From an archaeon (GTDB taxonomy: Archaea > Asgardarchaeota > Hermodarchaeia > Hermodarchaeales > Hermodarchaeaceae), in assembly GCA_016550405.1 (NCBI GenBank), contig JABXGX010000099.1, forward strand, positions 1 through 14,199: a stretch of 14,199 nt of DNA, written 5' to 3'. Below are positions 1 through 7,691 of the stretch, piece by piece. How positions within the stretch are numbered: the first letter of the stretch is position 1; every line of letters begins with the position of its first letter. The translations under genes were made by a program, and so were the position numbers. The notes under the pieces are model-generated. The model ran no database searches. It was given only the letters and a program-made list of their open reading frames with translations, and was not told the origin of the DNA.

Positions 1-307
1 AATTGCTTTGATTCCAATTTTCAATTGTACCCTCTGAAATATCGTATTTGGAAAGGATTTCTTGTATTATCGTTTCTTTGTCTTTATTTTCATTTAACAT
101 ACAGTACGCTTCAACGTATTGCATCTGTTCATTGAAGTTCTCTCGTTCTTCGAAGTAAGGATGCCGCTCTAACAACTCTTTAAATTCCGACATAGTCTCG
201 ATTCGAATTGGCTCTTCAGAAGGTTTCAAGGTGTCAATTTGCTCCTGCAAAATAACTGGATCTCCAATGTTCTCCATTGATTCATTGATAATCTCATCAT
301 TTTCCAC
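1..307 (-). CDS. Partial hypothetical protein with a helix-turn-helix-like end, cut by the window edge
   Basis: An open frame of 102 codons runs on the minus strand from a GTG at 307 off the left edge, so its C-terminus is missing. The product is acidic and Glu/Gln/Asn-rich. Around residues 76-100 it reads KETIIQEILSKYDISEGTIE followed by NW, which has the spacing of a helix-turn-helix unit (helix, turn at the DIS, recognition helix). I infer DNA binding only weakly. Alternative ATG starts lie at 277 and 193, and none has a clear ribosome-binding site. An in-frame TGA lies three codons upstream of the GTG. The frame just upstream (360-301, reading AVENQRARVESELAEEQW) joins this one if a single A is added to the A-run at 300-303, so this may be the 3' part of a larger, broken gene. 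I recognise no family. Confidence 0.5.
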   Translation of the reverse strand, partial: MENDEIINESMENIGDPVILQEQIDTLKPSEEPIRIETMSEFKELLERHPYFEERENFNEQMQYVEAYCMLNENKDKETIIQEILSKYDISEGTIENWNQSN

Positions 308-360
308 TGTTCTTCAGCAAGTTCTGATTCAACTCTGGCTCGTTGGTTTTCAACAGCTTT

Positions 361-651
361 TCACTGCTTCATCCGCGACTGTACTAGGCAGTCTTCAGGA
401 AAATGTTGACAAGACAGACAAGGCAGACAAGGCACGTAGCCAATAATGATAGCCCGAAGTGTCGTCCACCAATCATACTTCAACAGGAAGCTCGCTATTC
501 CATAGACAAAACACACGAAAAGGAGATGAACCCCTTGAGGAATGAACGGATTAAAGGTCACGAGGAACACAGCAGATGTAGTCAGAAACAATGCTGCGAT
601 TACAGCTAAAGCTAGTTTAAAGAAGGTTAGACATGAACCGAGAATACCCAT
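361..651 (-). CDS. Small hypothetical membrane protein, two predicted transmembrane helices
   Basis: This ORF encodes 96 residues. Two strongly hydrophobic segments (about residues 8-30 and 36-58) predict a helical hairpin in the membrane. They are followed by a basic/aromatic stretch (KYDWWTTLR) and a cysteine-rich end (PCLPCLSC...DC). The cysteine motif is encoded by a 9-bp unit repeated three times, so it may be an accident of repeat expansion rather than a metal site. GGAGAGG lies about 12 bases before the ATG, and a TATA-like run lies further upstream at about 697-710. After the TGA stop the same frame stays open for about 43 codons with protein-like composition, so the stop may be a truncation. 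I know no homologue. It could be a real small gene or the 5' part of a decayed one. Confidence 0.4.
   Translation of the reverse strand: MGILGSCLTFFKLALAVIAALFLTTSAVFLVTFNPFIPQGVHLLFVCFVYGIASFLLKYDWWTTLRAIIIGYVPCLPCLSCQHFPEDCLVQSRMKQ
408..434. repeat. Three tandem copies of a 9-bp unit
   Basis: The plus strand reads GACAAGACA, GACAAGGCA, GACAAGGCA back to back, with one mismatch in the first copy. On the minus strand, in the frame of the small membrane ORF, it encodes the repeated Pro-Cys-Leu of PCLPCLSC. The unit is a multiple of three, so it keeps the frame. It is most simply explained by replication slippage. Confidence 0.85.
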
Positions 652-694
652 TGATCATACGATCCTCTCCATATACCCCGAATTTGGTTTGTTT

Positions 695-712
695 AATAAT
701 ATTTTGGTAATG
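695..712 (-). promoter_or_regulatory. Possible TATA-box promoter for the small membrane ORF
   Basis: Read on the minus strand, this stretch is CAAAATATTATTAAAC, an A/T run resembling an archaeal TATA box. It lies about 45-60 bases before the ATG at 651, leaving room for a short leader containing GGAGAGG. The whole area is AT-rich, so a chance match is quite possible. Confidence 0.25.
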
Positions 713-740
713 AGAGATTTTTTTCCATTAAAAAATTCTT

Positions 741-1013
741 TTAAAATATACTGTAAATTCCGTTTCGGTGTTTCTTCCTTTCTTTCTCAAGTTTCTTCTT
801 TTCCACTTCAATCAGCTTGAAAAGTTCTTTAATCCCCTTAGTTCCTAAACGTTCGAGTAACCATTTCCACTTCGAAAGTCGTTTTTTGACTGTATCGGTG
901 AGATCAAATCTAGATAGCCAGTAGGCTAAATCCTTGAGCCCCAAGCAGATATGTCCAAAGCTTAATCCCTTTTCGACTTGCGTTTTGTAAACATCGATTC
1001 CTTGTTTTTCCAT
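741..1013 (-). CDS. Small hypothetical protein, lysine-rich; perhaps the severed C-terminus of the upstream gene
   Basis: The ORF gives 90 residues from the ATG at 1013. The first half contains SFGHICLGLKDLAYWLSRFD and the second half is very basic and helical (KELFKLIEVEKKKLEKERKK), probably a coiled coil or nucleic-acid-contacting tail. The frame stays open upstream of the ATG for 11 codons (YSPEKIKATLK) right up to the TAA that ends the 404-residue ORF, and both ORFs are in the same frame. No ribosome-binding site precedes the ATG. It may therefore be the C-terminal part of the larger protein, cut off by one stop codon, or a leaderless or non-ATG-started small gene. I recognise no family. 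Confidence 0.4.
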   Translation of the reverse strand: MEKQGIDVYKTQVEKGLSFGHICLGLKDLAYWLSRFDLTDTVKKRLSKWKWLLERLGTKGIKELFKLIEVEKKKLEKERKKHRNGIYSIF

Positions 1014-1046
1014 TTTGAGAGTCGCTTTGATTTTCTCAGGTGAATA

Positions 1047-2261
1047 TTAATTACCATCAAAGTCACTCCAGAAGTCATGAATCATGTTTTCAGGTCGGAG
1101 TGCGTATTCCTCAAGAAGTTTAGGTGAAGCAACTGCTAATAACGCAATATCATAATCATCGAGCTGGTCCCTAGTCTGTCGCGCTCTTCGAAAACCCATT
1201 TTTTCCAAAAGCCTTTCCTGTCTCCCAAATTGGTCAAAATTTGGATGTTCTTCGAGCCATTCTTTTATTTTTGATTCAACTAAAGCAAATCGAGCTCCAA
1301 CACTCTCTACAATTAGTTTCCCTTTTCTAGTTGTGAGTTTACTAACACCGCAGGCTATTCGAATTTGGAGAATTATTTCATGCCACTTTTCAGCTAATTT
1401 GAGTAAATTAGGAATTCCTACATCATCTTCAAGTGCGATATAGAGGCTCTCCATGAGAAAGTTAAACAATACCATCCAGCGTAAATCGTGGTCATGGGCT
1501 TCATTTCCAGTGGTTAATCGAAATTGATTCTGATCTCGAAGGATTTTAAAATTTAAAAAGCATCTTCGAAGATTATAAACAATCATCCACAAGACTTCTT
1601 CTTCAAAATCAGTAAGTTCATCCACTGGAGGAATTCCCAGATAAGCAATGCGAGTTTTTCCTGAGATTCCTCCAATATCCCCTTCAAAATACAATTGTTT
1701 CTGAATACAACGCTTCTTCAGCTTTTCAAGAAATTCAAATGCCTTGAATTCAACGGTTCGAGGAACATGTTCTGATTTCCAAGGATAAACATCTTGGGAA
1801 TAAACACTGCGAGTAACGAAATCAACTCGGCTAAAGATTTCGGATTGAGAAAGGTTAGTTTTTTTGGTAATTTGCTCGATAGCGAAGTCTAATAGCAGCT
1901 CAGCAATATCGTTTGCTTCATTTGCTTGCTTCTCAGTTATTGCTGGTTTATCGCCCTTTTCATATCTTGATGAACTCCAAGTTTCCATTATTCTTCCTAG
2001 AAGCTTAGCTTTATCTCTCGGAAATGTTTCGTTCTTAACATATGAATCAAAAAAGACTCGAAATTTTTGACCGTGTCTTCTTGTTTCTTTATGGTTCATT
2101 ATTGCTAGAGCTCCAAGGATGTTATCAATAGATTGACAGGAAAATGCCATACTTTCTTGTGGAGCGACTTTCCGTGCAGCAATAATTTGATTTACAGCAC
2201 GAACAAGAAGATCAATAACTCTCGATTCTATGAGTTCATGAATGTCGGTTGTTTCTCGCAA
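1047..2261 (-). CDS. Hypothetical protein of about 404 residues, probably with a damaged 5' end
   Basis: This is the longest ORF of the left block. The product is mostly helical, soluble in appearance, with many charged residues and no signal peptide or clear membrane segment. I see no catalytic motif and recognise no family. Its only upstream start in frame is a TTG at 2261, with an in-frame TGA directly before it and no ribosome-binding site; the next ATG is at residue 38. Upstream, another frame reads convincingly as protein (ending SNYWKDLIAR) and joins this one if one base is removed from the A-run at 2252-2254. A second one-base removal in the A-run at 2383-2386 connects to an ATG at 2401 preceded by AAGGGA. 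At the 3' end a single TAA separates it in frame from the next ORF. It may be a pseudogene, or the sequence may carry indel errors here. Confidence 0.55.
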   Translation of the reverse strand: MRETTDIHELIESRVIDLLVRAVNQIIAARKVAPQESMAFSCQSIDNILGALAIMNHKETRRHGQKFRVFFDSYVKNETFPRDKAKLLGRIMETWSSSRYEKGDKPAITEKQANEANDIAELLLDFAIEQITKKTNLSQSEIFSRVDFVTRSVYSQDVYPWKSEHVPRTVEFKAFEFLEKLKKRCIQKQLYFEGDIGGISGKTRIAYLGIPPVDELTDFEEEVLWMIVYNLRRCFLNFKILRDQNQFRLTTGNEAHDHDLRWMVLFNFLMESLYIALEDDVGIPNLLKLAEKWHEIILQIRIACGVSKLTTRKGKLIVESVGARFALVESKIKEWLEEHPNFDQFGRQERLLEKMGFRRARQTRDQLDDYDIALLAVASPKLLEEYALRPENMIHDFWSDFDGN

Positions 2262-2401
2262 TCAAATCCTTCCAGTAATTACTCAGTTGGGAATCTTCTG
2301 ATTCATCTACTAGATCATTAGGAAGATGAAATAAATGACAAACAAATTTTATTGTTTTCCTATATGAAAAATTACTTTGCTCTTTTAGCCTTCCAAAGCA
2401 T
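2250..2401 (-). pseudogene. Probable displaced 5' end of the 404-residue gene (two one-base frameshifts)
   Basis: An ATG at 2401 preceded by AAAAGGGATAGAA starts MLWKAK. After skipping one A of the run at 2383-2386, the reading continues EQSNFSYRKTIKFVCHLFHL and on to DESEDSQLSNYWKDLIAR. After skipping one A at 2252-2254, it enters the long frame at TTDIHELIESRV. The restored N-terminus adds about 46 residues ahead of the current TTG. The total offset (140 bases minus 2) is a whole number of codons, as this model requires. The composition is protein-like, but no homologue was compared, so this is an inference from frame continuity. Confidence 0.4.
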
Positions 2402-2425
2402 TTCTATCCCTTTTCCTTTTTAGTA

Positions 2426-2440
2426 TCTGCTATTTATCTC
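2426..2440 (+). promoter_or_regulatory. Possible TATA-like element upstream of uvrB
   Basis: CTATTTATC within this stretch resembles an archaeal TATA box and would place a transcription start near 2460, about 45 bases before the uvrB start. The 104 bases between the divergent left-hand gene (ATG 2401) and uvrB must hold both promoters. The match is weak and AT-rich sequence surrounds it. Confidence 0.2.
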
Positions 2441-2487
2441 AAGCACTCCGTAACAATCATAAAGCCGTATGCTTCTCCTCTGGACTT

Positions 2488-2492
2488 GGAGG
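2488..2492 (+). promoter_or_regulatory. Ribosome-binding site of uvrB
   Basis: GGAGG lies 13 bases before a GTG at 2506. No ATG, GTG or TTG in frame occurs between it and the uvrB reading frame, so it supports the GTG start, although the spacing is somewhat long. Confidence 0.5.
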
Positions 2493-2505
2493 CGCGAAAA
2501 CTAAA

Positions 2506-4518
2506 GTGGAAAAAGGACCTGGTCAATTCAAACTAAACCCTAACTATCAACCCCGAGGAGACCAACCGAAAGCCATCAAGGACTTGATCGAGGGTTACAG
2601 AAAGGGAAAGAAACAACAGACTTTACTCGGTGTCACTGGCTCAGGCAAAACCTTCACAGTCGCCTCGGTTATTGAAGCCCTCCAAAAACCCACCCTCGTC
2701 ATCGCCCCAAACAAAACCCTCGCCGCACAACTCTACTCCATGTACCATGAATACTTCCCTGAAGCAGCCTGTGAGTATTTTGTTAGCTATTACGATTATT
2801 TTCAGCCTGAGGCCTATATGCCCTCCTCCGATGTGTACATCGAAAAAGACGCGTCCATTAATGAAGAAGTCGAACGCATGCGCCTCTCAGCAGTTGCCTC
2901 TCTTGCCGTCCGCAGTGACGTTCTAATCGTTGCCACTGTCTCCTGCATCTACGGAATTGGAGCACCGGGGTCCTATCGAAACCTTGTCGTGGAACTCGAA
3001 CAAGGTCAAGAGATTTCCCGTGATGAACTCTTTGCCCGCCTTGTCCACATCAACTATACCCGCAATGACTTTGATTTCCGTCGAGGAACCTTTCGCGTTC
3101 GAGGTGATGTAATCGAAGTCTTTCCAGCCTATGCGAACCATCCCATTCGGCTAGAAACCTTTGGAGACACAATCGAACGGATAACTGATATTGCCCCCGT
3201 GAAGGGGACCGTCTTATACGAAAGAGAGAAGGTGAAAGTATTCCCAGCGAAACAATTCACCACCGACCAACGTGTGCTCCCTGAAATCCTAGATCAAATC
3301 GAAGAGGAACTTGAAATCCGCCTAAAAGAACTCGAAGGGCAGGAAAAAATTCTGGAAGCAGATCGTTTACGCCGACGGGTAAAATATGATGTCGAAATGA
3401 TGCGTTCTGTAGGCTGGACTGGGGGAATTGAAAACTACTCCCGGTACTTTGATGGACGCAAAGAAGGGCAAAAACCCTACTGTTTATTAGATCATTATCC
3501 CGAAGACTTTCTTCTGGTCATCGATGAATCACATATCACGGTCCCACAAATCGGGGGCATGTATTACGGGGATCTATCACGAAAACGCAATCTGGTTGAT
3601 TATGGTTTCCGGTTGCCCTCAGCATATGATAATCGTCCCCTTACTTTCGAAGAATTCGAACCTTACATGCGGACAGTTCTTTACACATCAGCTACTCCTG
3701 CACACTATGAGCGAAAACATTCGAATCAAGTTGTTGAGCAAATTATTCGACCAACTGGATTAGTTGATCCGGAAATCATTGTTCGACCAACTGAGGGACA
3801 AGTGGAAGACTTACTCGGAGAAATCCGGGCTAGGGCCCAAAAGGATGAACGGGTTCTGGTCACTACTCTTACCAAACGGATGGCAGAAGATCTCGCGGAT
3901 TATATGGTTCATGCTGGTGTCAAAGCCGAGTACCTTCATTCAGAGGTGGGAACCCTTGAACGGATTGAAGTTCTGCGAAATCTTCGACGGGGAAAACACG
4001 AAGTCGTTGTCGGAATTAACCTGCTGCGAGAAGGTTTAGATCTTCCTGAGGTCTCACTTGTCGCGATTTTGGATGCGGACAAAGAAGGGTTCCTGCGGTC
4101 CGATACGAGTCTCATCCAAATCATGGGGCGGGCTAGCCGAAATGTTAGTGGCACGGTTATTTTGTATGCTGATCGGATGACTGATTCCATGGAACGGGCA
4201 ATTAATGAGAATAACCGACGCCGAGCGCTTCAAATTAGGCATAACGAGGAATTTGGTATCACACCTACCACGATTGTGAAATCGATTACGGATATCGCTG
4301 AAGGGGTTGAACGTGTCACGGCTGTGTCGCGTTCTGAGGTTAGGGTGCCAAAGAACTGGAAGACTGCCAATGAAAGTGATTTAGCCCTGTTGATTGTAGA
4401 ATTGCGTGAGGAAATGCTTCAGGCTGCTGAGGAACTGGAGTTTGAACGAGCCGCGGAGCTACGTGACCTGGTAAACGAGATAGAGGCCTATCTTGGATTA
4501 CAACCGAAGAATGCCTAG
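2506..4518 (+). CDS. uvrB: UvrABC excision nuclease subunit B (UvrB)
   Basis: UvrB is the damage-verifying helicase-like subunit. It is loaded on DNA by UvrA, inserts a beta-hairpin between the strands, and then recruits UvrC. The 670-residue product matches the usual length (about 660-675). Visible in order are the family start (QFKLNPNYQPRGDQPKAI), Walker A GVTGSGKT (42-49), the beta-hairpin region YYDYFQPEAYMPSSDVYIEK (95-114), the DESH box (340-343), the SAT motif (395-397), helicase motifs REGLDLPE (508-515) and QIMGRASRN (538-546), and a C-terminal UVR domain (about 626-661) that contacts UvrC. The start is GTG, with GGAGG 13 bases upstream. It heads a same-strand cluster with uvrA and uvrC. 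All key residues are present, so it should be functional. In archaea this bacterial-type system is usually regarded as acquired by transfer. Confidence 0.98.
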   Translation: MEKGPGQFKLNPNYQPRGDQPKAIKDLIEGYRKGKKQQTLLGVTGSGKTFTVASVIEALQKPTLVIAPNKTLAAQLYSMYHEYFPEAACEYFVSYYDYFQPEAYMPSSDVYIEKDASINEEVERMRLSAVASLAVRSDVLIVATVSCIYGIGAPGSYRNLVVELEQGQEISRDELFARLVHINYTRNDFDFRRGTFRVRGDVIEVFPAYANHPIRLETFGDTIERITDIAPVKGTVLYEREKVKVFPAKQFTTDQRVLPEILDQIEEELEIRLKELEGQEKILEADRLRRRVKYDVEMMRSVGWTGGIENYSRYFDGRKEGQKPYCLLDHYPEDFLLVIDESHITVPQIGGMYYGDLSRKRNLVDYGFRLPSAYDNRPLTFEEFEPYMRTVLYTSATPAHYERKHSNQVVEQIIRPTGLVDPEIIVRPTEGQVEDLLGEIRARAQKDERVLVTTLTKRMAEDLADYMVHAGVKAEYLHSEVGTLERIEVLRNLRRGKHEVVVGINLLREGLDLPEVSLVAILDADKEGFLRSDTSLIQIMGRASRNVSGTVILYADRMTDSMERAINENNRRRALQIRHNEEFGITPTTIVKSITDIAEGVERVTAVSRSEVRVPKNWKTANESDLALLIVELREEMLQAAEELEFERAAELRDLVNEIEAYLGLQPKNA

Positions 4519-4554
4519 CCCTGATTACTTTCACTCTAGTCCCCCATCTGTTCA

Positions 4555-4568
4555 TATGTTTAAACTAA
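4555..4568 (+). promoter_or_regulatory. Possible TATA-like element between uvrB and uvrA
   Basis: ATATGTTTAAACTAAC contains a TTTAAA core resembling an archaeal TATA box, about 145 bases before the preferred uvrA start. If used, the transcript would begin near 4588 and carry the hairpins of this gap in its leader. It is a weak motif, and read-through from uvrB is equally possible. Confidence 0.2.
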
Positions 4569-4584
4569 CTATCCGGTGTGAAAA

Positions 4585-4605
4585 GGCAGATATAACAGAT
4601 CTGCC
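4585..4605 (+). other. Perfect 7-bp inverted repeat (hairpin) in the uvrB-uvrA gap
   Basis: GGCAGAT, a 7-base loop ATAACAG, and ATCTGCC form a perfect hairpin or two-fold operator-like site. It is followed by AACGTG, not by a T-run, so it is not a standard intrinsic terminator. It could be an operator, an mRNA processing or stability element between two cistrons, or a leader structure of uvrA. Confidence 0.5.
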
Positions 4606-4622
4606 AACGTGCTGAGCCGGAC

Positions 4623-4646
4623 ACACTCCAGGGTTGGGCTGAGTGT
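4623..4646 (+). other. Second short inverted repeat before uvrA
   Basis: ACACTC and GAGTGT (arms of 6) flank a 12-base spacer, 17 bases after the first hairpin. Together the two give the roughly 190-base gap a structured look. The function is unknown, and a 6-bp arm may be chance. Confidence 0.3.
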
Positions 4647-4697
4647 AGAACCGTAACTCTTATGTCAGCCGGTGTCATCGGTGCCGCTGATAAGATA

Positions 4698-4702
4698 GGT
4701 GA
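4698..4702 (+). promoter_or_regulatory. Ribosome-binding site that selects the GTG start of uvrA
   Basis: GGTGA lies 7 bases before the GTG at 4710 and matches part of the GGAGGTGA consensus. The in-frame ATG further upstream (4662) has no such site. The GTG start also gives an N-terminus of the length usual in UvrA. Confidence 0.5.
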
Positions 4703-4709
4703 CAGATGG

Positions 4710-7640
4710 GTGAGCGACGACAAGTACATTACTGTCAAAGGTGCCCGCGTACACAACCTAAAAAATATCTCTGTACAGATTCCTCGGGACAAATACGTAG
4801 TCATTACTGGGCTATCAGGGTCGGGCAAATCGTCACTAGCTTTTGATACTCTCTTTGCAGAAGGTCAACGCCGCTATGTTGAATCTCTCTCTGCATATGC
4901 CCGACAGTTTCTTGGTCGAATGGATAAACCTGATGTTGATTCCATTGAAGGGTTGAGCCCTGCCATTTCTATTGACCAGCGTTCCGCTGGAGGAAATCCA
5001 CGGTCAACTGTAGGCACGACCACCGAAGTATACGATTACATGCGGTTACTTTGGGCTCGCATCGGCATCCCTCACTGTCATCAATGTGGTCGGCGTATCT
5101 CACCTCAATCTGCCCAGCAGATTGTTCAACAGATTATGGACTTTGACGAAGGAACACGGATCCGCATTCTCTCACCGGTTGTCCGAGGACGCAAAGGTAC
5201 GTATAAGGCGCTCTTCAAGAAACTGCAAAGTGAGGGGTTCGTTCGGGTTCGCGTTGATGGCAAGGATTATCGATTAGAGAAAGAGGAAATTGAACTTGAC
5301 AGGTATGTCATCCACAATATCGAAATCATTGTGGACCGGCTAGTGCTCAAGCCATCAGTTGAACCACGATTGACGCAATCGGTTGAAACCGCCCTTGAAT
5401 TCGGGGAAGGCCTTGTCCTTGTCGATGTGCAAGGGGACCAAGAATATCTCTTCAGTGAATCCGCCGGCTGTCCTGTTTGTGGAATCAGTTTTCCTGATTT
5501 AGCTCCACGCTTGTTCAGTTTCAATTCACCCTATGGCGCATGTCCCGAGTGCAAAGGGCTAGGATACACCCTTGAAGTTGATCCCGACCTTGTTATCCCA
5601 GATGATACGAAGTCGATCATTGAAGGAGCTATTGCTCCCTATCATGTTCCTCTGAACGGTTGGCGATTACGGAGTCTTACCAGCATTGCAAACCATTATG
5701 GCTTCAGTTTGGATACTCCCTTCTGCCAGCTTGACCCAGAAATTCAACAAGTCCTTCTTTATGGATCTGGGGATGAAGAAATCCGATTCGAACACAAGGG
5801 TGTTACACAGTCTGGACGCAAATGGGAATGGATTAGTGAAAAGCCTACCATGGGTGTCATTCCAGGACTCAAACACCGATACAAAAATACTAGTTCCGAA
5901 ATAGTCCGGGACGCAATAACACGGTATATGGCTCAACTTCCCTGCCCTGTGTGTCAAGGTCGGAGGCTTCGTCCCGAAGCTTTAGCTGTCACCATCCAGG
6001 AGAAAAGTATTGATCAGATCACCGATTTATCCATCGATGATACTCTCAAGTTCTTTGGCACTTTGGAAATGACAGAGAAAGAAGCATTGATTGCCCGGCA
6101 GACACTTCGAGAAATCAGAGAACGTTTACAATTTCTCTCCTCCGTAGGACTAGATTATCTTACCTTGAATCGCCAATCAGCAACGCTAGCAGGAGGTGAA
6201 GCTCAACGCGTTCGACTTGCTACCCAAATCGGTTCCCGCCTTGTCGGCGTGACCTACATACTCGACGAACCTAGCGTGGGGCTTCACATGCGCGACAATA
6301 AACGGCTACTCTCTATGCTCTTACAACTTCGGGACCTTGGGAATACCGTCTTGGTGGTCGAACATGATGAAGGCTTTATTCGTGCCGCTGACTGGGTAAT
6401 CGATTTAGGTCCCAGTGCAGGCATCCATGGAGGGCAAGTTGTTGCTGAGGGCACTGTTGCTGATATCGAAGCGAATCCAAACTCAATTACAGGACAATAT
6501 CTTCGCGGGGATAAAGTCATCTCCGTTCCCCCCACGCGACGCATTGGCAATGGAGCAAGAATCCAGATTAAGGGTGCCAATCATCATAACCTGAAACATA
6601 TTAACGTCACCTTTCCACTTGGTACCTTCATTTGTATCACTGGTGTCTCAGGGTCGGGAAAAAGTACCCTCATCACTGATACACTCTATCCCGGAATCAT
6701 TTGGCAGTTTCGTCGCCAGCGTCATCGCAAATCCGATGCAATTCTCGCCGGCTCTTTACAGAAGCCCGGGCCTTTCGAGTCAATTGAAGGAATCGGTAAT
6801 ATTGACAAAGTCATTCTAGTAGACCAATCGCCAATAGGCCGAACTCCCAGATCTAATCCTGCAACTTATACACAATTATTCGGTCCAATCCGTGAATTAT
6901 TCGCAAAGACTGAAGAAGCCCGAAAACGTGGGTACCAGCCTGGTCGGTTCAGCTTCAATGTCAAAGGCGGACGCTGCGAAACCTGTAGTGGCGCTGGTGT
7001 ACTTCGGATTGAAATGCAGTTCTTACCTGATGTCTATGTTGTGTGCGATGAATGTCACGGCAAACGCTTCAACAAAGAAACTCTTCAGGTTCGATATAAA
7101 GGCAAGACCATCTACGAAGTGCTTCGCATGACAGTAAACGAAGCTGCAGAGTTTTACGAGAATATTCCCAGAATTAGTCGAATACTCGAAACACTACAAA
7201 GAGTCGGGCTAGGGTATATGGAATTAGGGCAACCATCTCCAACCCTGAGTGGTGGTGAGGCTCAACGAATCAAACTGAGCCGAGAGCTAGGCAAGCGAAG
7301 CACTTCTCAAACGCTGTACATTCTTGATGAACCCACCACAGGGTTACATCTTGCTGATGTGCAGAAACTCCTTGACGTTCTGAATCACCTTATTGATGCT
7401 GGAAACACGGTCATAGTGATTGAGCATCAACCAGACGTAATCAAAGGCGCAGATTATATCATTGATCTTGGCCCAGAGGGCGGAGAAAAAGGTGGATATA
7501 TCGTGGCTCAAGGAACTCCTGAACAGGTGGCACAGAACCGGAAATCCTATACTGGGGCAGTGCTCCGTGACGTGTTTAATCAAAAAACTGATCGTGATTC
7601 TCAGGAATCAGGTGGGCGTGTAGAGATTCTTACACGGTAA
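4710..7640 (+). CDS. uvrA: UvrABC excision nuclease subunit A (UvrA)
   Basis: UvrA is the dimeric ABC-type ATPase that searches DNA for bulky lesions and hands them to UvrB. From the GTG at 4710 the protein has 976 residues (family about 940-980). Motifs in order: [15 protein letters not shown] near the start, Walker A GLSGSGKS (34-41), zinc-module cysteines C254/C257/C278/C281, first signature LAGGEAQR (493-500), Walker B ILDEPSVG (517-524), second Walker [10 protein letters not shown] (645-653), second zinc module C756/C759/C779/C782, second signature LSGGEAQR, and Walker B ILDEPTTG (871-878). The first signature has Ala where LSGGE is usual, a mild departure. An upstream in-frame ATG (4662) would add 16 residues, but it has no ribosome-binding site and does not fit the family. 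It lies between uvrB and uvrC on the same strand and should act with them in nucleotide excision repair. Confidence 0.98.
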   Translation: MSDDKYITVKGARVHNLKNISVQIPRDKYVVITGLSGSGKSSLAFDTLFAEGQRRYVESLSAYARQFLGRMDKPDVDSIEGLSPAISIDQRSAGGNPRSTVGTTTEVYDYMRLLWARIGIPHCHQCGRRISPQSAQQIVQQIMDFDEGTRIRILSPVVRGRKGTYKALFKKLQSEGFVRVRVDGKDYRLEKEEIELDRYVIHNIEIIVDRLVLKPSVEPRLTQSVETALEFGEGLVLVDVQGDQEYLFSESAGCPVCGISFPDLAPRLFSFNSPYGACPECKGLGYTLEVDPDLVIPDDTKSIIEGAIAPYHVPLNGWRLRSLTSIANHYGFSLDTPFCQLDPEIQQVLLYGSGDEEIRFEHKGVTQSGRKWEWISEKPTMGVIPGLKHRYKNTSSEIVRDAITRYMAQLPCPVCQGRRLRPEALAVTIQEKSIDQITDLSIDDTLKFFGTLEMTEKEALIARQTLREIRERLQFLSSVGLDYLTLNRQSATLAGGEAQRVRLATQIGSRLVGVTYILDEPSVGLHMRDNKRLLSMLLQLRDLGNTVLVVEHDEGFIRAADWVIDLGPSAGIHGGQVVAEGTVADIEANPNSITGQYLRGDKVISVPPTRRIGNGARIQIKGANHHNLKHINVTFPLGTFICITGVSGSGKSTLITDTLYPGIIWQFRRQRHRKSDAILAGSLQKPGPFESIEGIGNIDKVILVDQSPIGRTPRSNPATYTQLFGPIRELFAKTEEARKRGYQPGRFSFNVKGGRCETCSGAGVLRIEMQFLPDVYVVCDECHGKRFNKETLQVRYKGKTIYEVLRMTVNEAAEFYENIPRISRILETLQRVGLGYMELGQPSPTLSGGEAQRIKLSRELGKRSTSQTLYILDEPTTGLHLADVQKLLDVLNHLIDAGNTVIVIEHQPDVIKGADYIIDLGPEGGEKGGYIVAQGTPEQVAQNRKSYTGAVLRDVFNQKTDRDSQESGGRVEILTR

Positions 7641-7691
7641 GAGCGAACGGTTCTTCAACTGGGACCGTAGACTAATAGAGTGATTTAGGCA

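Noticed and set aside
361..363. TGA between open frames as a selenocysteine codon
   Set aside because: No SECIS-like structure was seen, the flanking sequence is not that of a known selenoprotein, and a second frameshift lies nearby. Gene decay or sequence error is simpler.
1..2401. Mobile element (insertion sequence or casposon) in the left block
   Set aside because: No transposase motifs, no flanking inverted repeats and no target-site duplication could be found by eye.
3524..4039. Plus-strand ORFs in other frames of uvrB (3524-3763 and 3764-4039)
   Set aside because: They overlap the intact helicase domain of uvrB in another frame and have no independent start signals.
4585..4605. Hairpin as an intrinsic terminator of uvrB
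   Set aside because: The stem is good, but no T-run follows it.
4519..4661. tRNA or other known small RNA in the uvrB-uvrA gap
   Set aside because: The two hairpins do not form a cloverleaf and there is no T-loop consensus (GGTTCGAAT-like).
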